From Candidatus Omnitrophota bacterium (lineage in GTDB: Bacteria > Omnitrophota > Gorgyraeia > Aquiviventales > Aquiviventaceae): 6,399 nucleotides of DNA. The notes beneath the pieces were generated by a model. That model did no database searches and had not been told where the DNA came from. It saw only the letters and a list, made by a program, of their open reading frames with translations. This document shows, piece by piece, positions 1 to 5,213 of the stretch; the first letter of the stretch is position 1, and each line of letters opens with the position of its first letter. The translations under genes and the position numbers were made by a program. The stretch covers positions 1-6,399 of the forward strand of contig JACPSQ010000054.1 in NCBI GenBank assembly GCA_016193195.1, given 5' to 3'.

Positions 1-1
1 G

Positions 2-484
2 AACACCAACCTCACGATCGTGAATCCAAAGACCCAAACCGCTCTGCGCGAGCTGGAGCGGCAGGTGACTGAGGAGGCCGCCTCGAAGCAATTTCAGATG
101 CGGCCGATCGGCCATTGGTCCGCGGGGATCGGCCATCGCTACTCGCACAACGACAAGACCGAGGAGACCATCCACCTTGAGCTCCAGCCGAGCGCCAAGT
201 GGTATGTCACCATGTTCCAGCGCTTCACCTGGAAGGACGTGGCCGGCGGCTCGAAGCGGTTCAGGAACCTGCGGGAGTCCCAGTACAACCTGGTGAGGGA
301 TCTCCACGATTGGCTGGCGACGTTCATCTATCGCGTCGATCGGGAATTCGGGGAAGGGATCTTCTTCATGCTGACGCTGAAGGCCTACCCGAACTTCCCG
401 ATCGAATTCGAGGATTCCTACCACCAGCCGAAGATCGGCTCCCAGAGCGATCCCTTTTCGCCCGTCCCTCGTACGTCGAGCTAA
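2..484 (+). CDS. C-terminal fragment of a probable LptD/OstA-like outer-membrane beta-barrel protein (5' partial)
   Basis: The frame is open from the left edge (reads NTNLTIVNPKTQ...) to TAA at 482-484, so the gene starts upstream of the window. The GTG at 20 is more likely an internal valine than a start. About 160 residues are visible. They alternate polar and aromatic residues in strand-like segments (HWSAGIGHRYSHND, AKWYVTMFQRFTW, DWLATFIYRVDREF, GIFFMLTLKAYP), as in outer-membrane barrels. The stretch LVRDLHDWLATF followed by FFMLTLKAYPNFP resembles the C-terminal part of LptD proteins, where an RDLH-C/D-W motif and an L-K-A-F/Y-P motif are common. LptD inserts lipopolysaccharide into the outer membrane, which would suit the sugar-nucleotide genes downstream. 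The protein ends SPVPRTSS without the terminal aromatic residue common in barrel proteins. The family call is inferred from remembered motifs; an unrelated barrel protein remains possible. Confidence 0.55.
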   Translation, partial: NTNLTIVNPKTQTALRELERQVTEEAASKQFQMRPIGHWSAGIGHRYSHNDKTEETIHLELQPSAKWYVTMFQRFTWKDVAGGSKRFRNLRESQYNLVRDLHDWLATFIYRVDREFGEGIFFMLTLKAYPNFPIEFEDSYHQPKIGSQSDPFSPVPRTSS

Positions 485-509
485 CACCGCCTATCAAAAT
501 GAACATGGG

Positions 510-589
510 CGTTCGCTCTAGGCTCAAGGTTCGAGGCTGTAGGCAAGGGCAGTTGCCTAGAGCCTCCAGCCTAGAGCCTTGAGCAAACG
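510..589. repeat. Imperfect inverted repeat built of GCCTNNA heptamers
   Basis: Two 37-nt arms (510-546 and 553-589) are separated by a 6-nt loop (547-552). Aligned without gaps, the right arm and the reverse complement of the left arm agree at 31 of 37 positions. The right arm is a run of heptamers GCCTAGA, GCCTCCA, GCCTAGA, GCCTTGA starting at 555. The left arm, read on the other strand, is GCCTACA, GCCTCGA, ACCTTGA, GCCTAGA. Five bases are nearly constant and two vary. It fills most of the spacer between the LptD-like fragment and ugd. It could fold into a long hairpin in DNA or RNA, but no T-run follows, so a Rho-independent terminator is unlikely. Confidence 0.85.
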
Positions 590-599
590 TCAATCTGTT

Positions 600-603
600 G
601 GAG
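600..603 (+). promoter_or_regulatory. Ribosome binding site of ugd
   Basis: GGAG lies 8 nt before the ATG at 612. It supports that start over the upstream in-frame TTG at 579, which lies inside the inverted repeat and would add residues not seen in the family. Confidence 0.6.
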
Positions 604-611
604 TCTCTCAG

Positions 612-1906
612 ATGGACATCAGCGTGATCGGGGCCGGGCACGTCGGGCTGGTTACGGGCGCCTGCTTCGCGGACCTCGGGAATCGCGTCGTGACGGTGGA
701 TCACGACGAGCGCCGAATCGCGAACCTCAAACGGGGTGTCATGCCCTTCTACGAGCCTGGGCTCAACGAGCTCGTGGCGCGCGGGGTGCGCGAGAAACGG
801 CTGAGCTTTACGACCTCGCTGAAGGAAGGGGTGGAGTCTTCATCGCCGTGGGCACGCCCCAGAAAGCAACCGGGGAGACGGACCTGGCGTACGTTGAGAA
901 CGTCGCCCGCTCCATCGCCAGGCACCTCGTGAGCTATCGGCTCGTCGTGGAGAAGTCCACCGTGCCGGTGCAGACGGGGCAGTGGGTGGCGCAGACGATC
1001 AAGGCGTCGCTCAAGAAGGCCGCGCCCTTCGATGTCGCCTCCAATCCGGAGTTCCTGCGCGAGGGAACCGCCATCCAGGACTTCATGAAGCCCGACCGGG
1101 TCGTGCTGGGCGTGGAGGGCAAGCGCGCGAGGGATCTCCTGTACGCGCTCTACAAGCCGCTCGAGGTACCGATCGTGGTCACCGATATCACGAGCGCCGA
1201 GCTGATCAAGCACGCCTCCAACTCGTTTTTGTCCATGAAGATCTCCTATATCAACGCCATCGCCCAGCTCTGCGAGCGGTGCGGAGCCGATGTCCAGCAA
1301 GTGGCCGAGGGGATGGGGCTCGATCCGCGCATCGGCAAGGCCTTTTTGAATGCCGGGCTTGGATTCGGAGGCTTCTGCTTGCCCAAGGACCTGGACGCCT
1401 TCATCAAGATCTCCGAGCAGCTCGGCTACGACTTCGAGCTGCTCAAGGCGGTCCGGGCCATCAATGAGCAGCAGAAACTAAGCTTCTCCTCGAAGATCCA
1501 GCAGGCGCTGCGGGTGGTGAAGGGCAAGACCGTCGGGGTCCTGGGCCTGGCGTTCAAGCCCAACACAGACGACATGCGCTACGCGCCGGCCATCAACGTG
1601 ATAGAATACCTCGTTGGGGAAGGAGCGACCGTCCAGGCCTTCGACCCCCAGGCGATGAACGAGGCCGCACGCCTCTTTCCACGGCTGAGGCCGTGCAAGG
1701 ATCCGTACGAGGCGGCGCGGGGCGCGGAGTGTCTCGTCATCCTGACGGAATGGAACGAGTTTAAGGAGCTGGACTTTTCTCGGTTGCGGAAGCTGATGCG
1801 CCAGCCATTGATCATCGACGGGAGGAACATCTACGACCCGCAGCGGATGTGCAAGCTCGGATTCCGCTACATCGGGGTAGGGAGAGGACGGGATGCGGCT
1901 CATTAA
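612..1906 (+). pseudogene. ugd: UDP-glucose 6-dehydrogenase, frame broken by an apparent 13-nt loss
   Basis: The family oxidises UDP-glucose to UDP-glucuronate with two NAD+ in the cytoplasm. The first part, from ATG 612, starts MDISVIGAGHVGLVTGACFA, with the N-terminal GxGxxG NAD-binding loop, and continues through the YEPGLNELV motif to LKEGVE. At about 837 homology jumps to another frame, which resumes at 839 with FIAVGTPQKATG and runs to TAA at 1904-1906. The second part has EKSTVPV, the NPEFLREGTA motif, the lysine motif LIKHASNSFL, the catalytic cysteine motif GFGGFCLPKD and the C-terminal FKPNTDDMRYAPA. Family members have about five residues between the equivalents of GVE and FIAVGTP; here only two bases (837-838) remain, so about 13 nt seem missing from the core strand before VGTP. 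Because residues are absent, ribosomal frameshifting would not restore a normal enzyme. The GTG at 848 would give a product lacking the NAD-binding half. Either the gene is broken or the assembly has an error here. The 3' end overlaps the next gene by 14 nt. Confidence 0.85.
1881..1887 (+). promoter_or_regulatory. Ribosome binding site of the rfbC-like gene
   Basis: GGAGAGG lies 5 nt upstream of the ATG at 1893, inside the 3' end of ugd. It fixes the start of the epimerase gene and indicates translation within a common transcript. Confidence 0.7.
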
Positions 1907-2354
1907 GGGGATTCGGACCAAGCCGCTGCGGATGATCCCGGATGAGCGGGGGCGCCTGTTTGAGATGCTGCGCCGCGACGAGCCGATATTCCTCAGGTTC
2001 GGCCAAGTCTACTGCACCACCATCACCTTCGGCGTCGTGAAGGGCTGGCACTACCACAAGAAGCAGATCGACAACTTCGTGTGCGTGAGCGGAATGATCA
2101 AGCTGGTGGCGTACGACAGCCGGCCCGGGTCGGCGACCAAAGGTCTCATCAACGAGTTTTTCATCGGGACGCACAACCCGATGCTGGTGCAGGTCCCCGC
2201 GGGTGTCTATCATGGATTCAAGGGGCTTACCGACCCGGAGGCCGTGGTGATCAACATCCCCACCGAGCCGTACCACCACCAGCGGCCGGACGAGTACCGC
2301 CTCGATCCGCACGGCAGCGAGATCCCGTACGACTGGAACCGGAAAGATGGCTGA
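1893..2354 (+). CDS. rfbC: dTDP-4-dehydrorhamnose 3,5-epimerase family protein (short RmlC-like cupin)
   Basis: This is a 153-residue cytoplasmic cupin of the RmlC family. RmlC epimerises C3 and C5 of dTDP-4-keto-6-deoxyglucose, the third step of dTDP-L-rhamnose synthesis. Visible family features, in order: DERGRLFEMLRRDE (17-30), matching the D-x-RG-x-F start of the fold; KGWHYHKK (50-57), where His53 matches the catalytic histidine of the RmlC RGLHYQ motif; VAYDSRPGSATKG (72-84), matching the DLR-x-S-x-T-x-G region; VPAGVYHGFKGL (101-112), matching IPxGFAHGF; and a C-terminal RPDEYRLDPHGSEIPYDW. It is about 30 residues shorter than a standard RmlC (about 180), and its catalytic motif carries HYH in place of HYQ. 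Position just upstream of rfbA, rfbB and rfbD supports the rhamnose role, although short homologues of this kind could act on a related keto-sugar. It starts 14 nt before the end of ugd with a strong ribosome binding site. Confidence 0.85.
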   Translation: MRLIKGIRTKPLRMIPDERGRLFEMLRRDEPIFLRFGQVYCTTITFGVVKGWHYHKKQIDNFVCVSGMIKLVAYDSRPGSATKGLINEFFIGTHNPMLVQVPAGVYHGFKGLTDPEAVVINIPTEPYHHQRPDEYRLDPHGSEIPYDWNRKDG

Positions 2355-2356
2355 GC

Positions 2357-2437
2357 GGAAGGGCGAGGGGCGAGGGGCGAGGGGCGAGGGCGACGTGGCG
2401 TTCCCATGCCCCCCGTCTCCCGCCCCCTGCCCCTTCC
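2357..2437. repeat. GC-rich heptamer inverted repeat (GGGCGAG units)
   Basis: The left arm 2357-2388 is GGAA followed by four exact tandem copies of GGGCGAG (2361-2388). The right arm 2406-2437 is pyrimidine-rich (CCCGTCTCCCGCCCCCTGCC and on to CCTTCC). It matches the reverse complement of the left arm at about 20 of 32 positions with the same 7-nt spacing; most mismatches are the CG/GC pair inside each unit. The gap between arms is 17 nt (2389-2405). It fills the spacer between the epimerase gene and rfbA and ends 9 nt before the rfbA ribosome binding site. Confidence 0.75.
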
Positions 2438-2446
2438 TCGTTCTTC

Positions 2447-2452
2447 AAGGGA
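2447..2452 (+). promoter_or_regulatory. Ribosome binding site of rfbA
   Basis: AAGGGA lies 7 nt upstream of the ATG at 2460. It decides the start: the in-frame ATG at 2406 lies inside the GC-rich repeat and would add 18 residues (MPPVSRPLPL...) before the conserved MKGVVLAGG. Confidence 0.7.
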
Positions 2453-2459
2453 AGCGATC

Positions 2460-3227
2460 ATGAAGGGCGTCGTCCTCGCTGGAGGGCTGGGGAAGCGGTT
2501 GGAGCCGCTGACCCGCATTACGAACAAGCACTTGTTGCCGGTGTATGACCGGCCGATGATCTACTACCCCCTCCAGACGTTGGTCGAGGCCGGCATCTCC
2601 CAGATCCTGATTGTGACGGGCGGGGCCAACGCCGGGGATTTCCTCCGGTTGCTCGGCAACGGAGAAGAATTCGGCCTCAAGCACCTGGATTACACCTACC
2701 AGCGCGGCGAGGGGGGCATCGCCGATGCCCTGAGGCTCGCAGAGCATTTCGCGGCAGGGGAGCCCATCGTGGTGATCCTGGGGGATAACGTCGTGGAAAG
2801 GAGCATCAGGTCCTACGTCCAGCGGTTCACCGCAGCAGGGAAGGGGGCGAAGATTCTCCTGAAAGAGGTCGATGACCCCTCGCGCTTCGGGGTGGCGGAG
2901 CTTCGCGGCGATCGCATCATCGGGATCGAAGAGAAACCCCGGCAGCCGAAGTCCCCGTACGCCGTCACCGGCATCTACCTGTACGATGCGAAGGTCTTTG
3001 ACGTCATCCGGACCCTCACGCCGTCAGGCCGGGGCGAGCTGGAAATTACGGACGTCAACAACGCCTACATCGCCCGAGGCGAGATGACGTACGATATCCT
3101 CGACGGCTGGTGGACGGATGCCGGATTGCCGGAGACGCTCTATCGCGCGGCATCCTTGGTGCGGGAGCGAGCGCTCCAGCAGGAGGGTATTGGAGTGTCG
3201 ATCCGGGAAGCTGTGACGAATCGATGA
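2460..3227 (+). CDS. rfbA: Glucose-1-phosphate thymidylyltransferase (RmlA)
   Basis: It catalyses dTTP + glucose-1-phosphate to dTDP-glucose + pyrophosphate, the first step of dTDP-L-rhamnose synthesis, in the cytoplasm. The 255-residue product begins MKGVVLAGGLGKRLEPLTRI, the nucleotide-binding signature of the family, with Lys12 where GTRL is usual. It continues with KHLLPVYDRPMIYYPLQTL (23-41), EFGLKHLDYTYQ (70-81), the metal-binding GDN (108-110), RFGVAEL (142-148), the sugar-phosphate-binding EEKP (157-160), VTGIYLYD (169-176), ELEITDVN (193-200) and GWWTDAG (216-222), whose aspartate corresponds to the second metal ligand in WLDTG. It is about 35-40 residues shorter than enterobacterial RmlA (about 290), ending soon after the catalytic core. 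It may therefore lack the C-terminal helical part that helps form the allosteric dTDP-rhamnose site, so feedback control may differ; this is inference. The gene follows the GC-rich repeat and precedes the AT-rich one. Confidence 0.93.
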   Translation: MKGVVLAGGLGKRLEPLTRITNKHLLPVYDRPMIYYPLQTLVEAGISQILIVTGGANAGDFLRLLGNGEEFGLKHLDYTYQRGEGGIADALRLAEHFAAGEPIVVILGDNVVERSIRSYVQRFTAAGKGAKILLKEVDDPSRFGVAELRGDRIIGIEEKPRQPKSPYAVTGIYLYDAKVFDVIRTLTPSGRGELEITDVNNAYIARGEMTYDILDGWWTDAGLPETLYRAASLVRERALQQEGIGVSIREAVTNR

Positions 3228-3231
3228 GCGA

Positions 3232-3297
3232 ATTTTGGATTTTAGATTTTAGATTTTGGATTCAAAATCCAAAATTCAAAATCCAAAATCGAAAATT
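3232..3297. repeat. AT-rich heptamer inverted repeat between rfbA and rfbB
   Basis: The left arm is four tandem heptamers: ATTTTGG, ATTTTAG, ATTTTAG, ATTTTGG (3232-3259). The right arm is five: CAAAATC, CAAAATT, CAAAATC, CAAAATC, GAAAATT (3263-3297). The centre is a perfect 9-bp palindromic stem, 3254-3262 with 3266-3274, around the 3-nt loop CAA. Beyond it the arms continue to pair imperfectly along their length. Base composition is strikingly AT-rich within a GC-rich operon. The element ends 6 nt before the rfbB ATG and takes the place of a Shine-Dalgarno sequence. Similar AAAATCC-type repeats occur in other bacterial genomes, to my recollection. Confidence 0.88.
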
Positions 3298-3303
3298 TCG
3301 ATC

Positions 3304-4338
3304 ATGAAGTTTCTGGTGACGGGTGGCGCAGGATTTATCGGCTCGGACTTCATCCGGAGCTGGATGGCCCACCACCCGACGGATGAGATCGTCAACCTCG
3401 ATCGCTTGACCTATGCGGGCTCACGGGCTCGGCTGGCCGAGATCGAAGGCGAGGGCCGCTACACGTTCATCGAGGGGGACATCTGCGAGCCGCAGATCGT
3501 CGAGCAGGCGATGGCCGGCTGCGAGACGGTCGTCCATTTCGCCGCGGAGACTCACGTCGATCGCTCCATCACGGACGCCGCGCCCTTCATCCGGACTAAC
3601 GTTGAGGGAACCCATGTCCTGCTCCAGCAGGCTCACGCGCAGGGAGCTCAGCGCTTCATTTTTCTCAGCACCGACGAGGTGTACGGCCCGGTCCTCGACG
3701 GGGCGGTCGACGAGCAAGCACCGCTCTCCCCCCGAAGCCCCTACGCGGCCAGCAAGGCGGCCGGGGACTTGCTGGCCCAGGCATTTCACAAGACCTGCCG
3801 ACTTCCGGTCATCGTAGTCCGGCCGACCAACATCTACGGCCCCGGCCAGTTCCCGGAGAAGTTCATCCCGCTGTGCATCACGAATGCCCTGGAGGGTCTC
3901 CCGATCCCCGTCTATGGGGATGGGCAACAGCGGCGCGCATGGCTCTTCGCCGCCGACCTGTACGACGCGCTTGACGTGATGATCCGCCGAGGGGCCGTCG
4001 GAGAAATCTACAATGTGGCCGGCGGGATGGAGCAGGCGAACCTGGAAGTGGCGAAGGCGATCCTCGCCTTGCTCGGTCGCTCGCAGGGACTCCTTGAACT
4101 CGTGACAGACCGGCCCGGCCACGACCGTCGCTATGCGATGGACGATGCGAAACTCCGGGCGCTCGGCTGGCGTCCCCAGGTCTCGTTCGAACGGGGCCTC
4201 AGAGAGACCGTCGACTGGTACCGAGCGCGAACCGACTGGTGGCGCCCGTTGGCGCAGCGACTCCGTGAAGATTCTTATCACTGGCTCAACCGGGCTGCTC
4301 GGTCAAGCCCTCCGCAGGCATCTGGCGCAGTCCTGTGA
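3304..4338 (+). CDS. rfbB: dTDP-glucose 4,6-dehydratase (RmlB)
   Basis: It converts dTDP-glucose to dTDP-4-keto-6-deoxyglucose with bound NAD+, the second step of dTDP-L-rhamnose synthesis, in the cytoplasm. It is an extended short-chain dehydrogenase of 344 residues, the usual length. It has the Rossmann loop TGGAGFIG (6-13), HFAAETHVDRSI (78-89), STDEVYG (122-128) with the catalytic Asp124-Glu125 pair, the YxxxK pair Tyr147 and Lys151, RPTNIYGPGQFPEKFIP (173-189), VYGDGQQRRAWLF (203-215), where the usual R-D-W reads R-A-W, and DRPGHDRRYAMD (269-280). The ATG at 3304 gives the expected MKFLVTGGAGFIG start. Immediately upstream is the AT-rich repeat, and no Shine-Dalgarno sequence is visible, so translation may be coupled to rfbA, weak or leaderless-like. 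The last 24 residues are encoded where the next gene has already begun; the normal family ending is near DWWRPL (311-316), so this tail is probably not conserved. Confidence 0.94.
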   Translation: MKFLVTGGAGFIGSDFIRSWMAHHPTDEIVNLDRLTYAGSRARLAEIEGEGRYTFIEGDICEPQIVEQAMAGCETVVHFAAETHVDRSITDAAPFIRTNVEGTHVLLQQAHAQGAQRFIFLSTDEVYGPVLDGAVDEQAPLSPRSPYAASKAAGDLLAQAFHKTCRLPVIVVRPTNIYGPGQFPEKFIPLCITNALEGLPIPVYGDGQQRRAWLFAADLYDALDVMIRRGAVGEIYNVAGGMEQANLEVAKAILALLGRSQGLLELVTDRPGHDRRYAMDDAKLRALGWRPQVSFERGLRETVDWYRARTDWWRPLAQRLREDSYHWLNRAARSSPPQASGAVL

Positions 4339-5212
4339 GATCACAGGGCTGTCCCGTTCCATTTCCTCAGGTCCCGCGGCGGAGCGCCACGTCGTGTGCG
4401 ATTTGAGAGACGCCCAGCGAACCAGGGCCGTGCTCCGCGAACTGCAGCCGGACGTCGTGATCCATGCCCAGGCGCTCTCAGACGTGGACCGCTGCGAGCA
4501 AGAGCCGGCGCTGGCCAATGCGATGAACGCCGAGACCGTGGCCAACCTGGCCCAGGCGCTCGATGCCACGCAGAGCACGTTGATCCACCTGAGCACGGAT
4601 TACGTCTTTGACGGCACGAAGGGCTCTCCGTATGATGAGTTGGACCGGCCGAATCCCATCAGCGTCTACGGGAGATCGAAGCTCGAGGGGGAGCGGATGG
4701 CGCTGTCGTACGCAGCGTCGGTCGTCATCCGGCCCAGCACCCTGTTCGGTCCAGGCCGCATGAACTTTTGCGATCATGTGGTCTCGTGCGTGAAAGCCGG
4801 CCAGGCCGTCGAGGCATTCATCGACCAGGTGACCTCCCCGACGTACACCGAGGACCTCGCGGAAGGCATTAGCGAGCTCTTAGGGGTGATTGACCGAGCG
4901 TCGATCACGACCTTTCCATCGCGGATCTTGCATCTGGCGAACGACGGATCGTGCAGCCGGCTTGAGTTCGCGCAGCGGATCGTGGCGCTCTTGGGTGCTC
5001 CGCGAGCGCAGATCCGGGCGATTCGGATGGCCGAGCAAGGGCGGCCGGCTCCGCGCCCCCCGTGTTCGGCGCTGACCACACAGTACGTCCCACGACTGAT
5101 CGGGAGACGATTGCGACCATGGGACGAAGCGCTCCAGGCCTATCTTGCGAGCACCGACCGGCTCCGCGGCCCTGCCATCACCGGGGCCGGATCCGGACGG
5201 ACAGGGCACTGA
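4265..5212 (+). CDS. rfbD: dTDP-4-dehydrorhamnose reductase (RmlD)
   Basis: It reduces dTDP-4-keto-L-rhamnose to dTDP-L-rhamnose with NAD(P)H, the final step of the pathway, in the cytoplasm. With the GTG start at 4265 the product is 315 residues and begins M(V)KILITGSTGLLGQ, placing the GxxGxxG loop (7-13) at the N-terminus as in the family. Other motifs are DVVIHAQALSDVDRCE (63-78), STDYVFDG (110-117), PISVYGRSK (131-139) with Tyr135 and Lys139 as the YxxxK catalytic pair, VIRPSTLFGPG (154-164) and the substrate-binding region RPAPRPPCSAL (260-270), where family members have an RPxxSxL pattern. The C-terminal tail after about 300 is Gly/Arg-rich and probably disordered. The start overlaps rfbB by 74 nt in another frame and has no clear Shine-Dalgarno sequence, so translational coupling is likely. 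In-frame starts further upstream (for example 4133) lie deep in rfbB and would add residues unlike the family. Confidence 0.9.
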   Translation: MKILITGSTGLLGQALRRHLAQSCEITGLSRSISSGPAAERHVVCDLRDAQRTRAVLRELQPDVVIHAQALSDVDRCEQEPALANAMNAETVANLAQALDATQSTLIHLSTDYVFDGTKGSPYDELDRPNPISVYGRSKLEGERMALSYAASVVIRPSTLFGPGRMNFCDHVVSCVKAGQAVEAFIDQVTSPTYTEDLAEGISELLGVIDRASITTFPSRILHLANDGSCSRLEFAQRIVALLGAPRAQIRAIRMAEQGRPAPRPPCSALTTQYVPRLIGRRLRPWDEALQAYLASTDRLRGPAITGAGSGRTGH

Positions 5213-5213
5213 G

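Noticed and set aside
510..589. Rho-independent terminator upstream of ugd
   Set aside because: The inverted repeat is long and GC-rich, but neither side is followed by a run of T (or preceded by A), so it does not fit an intrinsic terminator.
848..1906. An independent dehydrogenase gene starting with GTG at 848
   Set aside because: It would begin at the V of FIAVGTP in the middle of the Rossmann domain and lacks the NAD-binding loop, which is present in the other frame just upstream. It is the second half of ugd.
2406..2459. N-terminal extension of rfbA from the ATG at 2406
   Set aside because: The added 18 residues are encoded by the GC-rich repeat arm, and the good ribosome binding site at 2447-2452 serves the ATG at 2460.
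2357..3297. CRISPR-like arrays in the repeat-bearing spacers
   Set aside because: Units are 7 nt, contiguous and without spacers, and no cas genes are present.
3256..3303. N-terminal extension of rfbB from a TTG at 3256
   Set aside because: It would translate the AT-rich repeat (DSKSKIQNPKSK), which has no counterpart in the family; MKFLVTGGAGFIG from 3304 is the normal start.
3421..4281. Long minus-strand open frame of 286 codons opposite rfbB
   Set aside because: It is fully antisense to a clear dTDP-glucose dehydratase, its translation resembles no known family, and such frames are expected opposite GC-rich codons.
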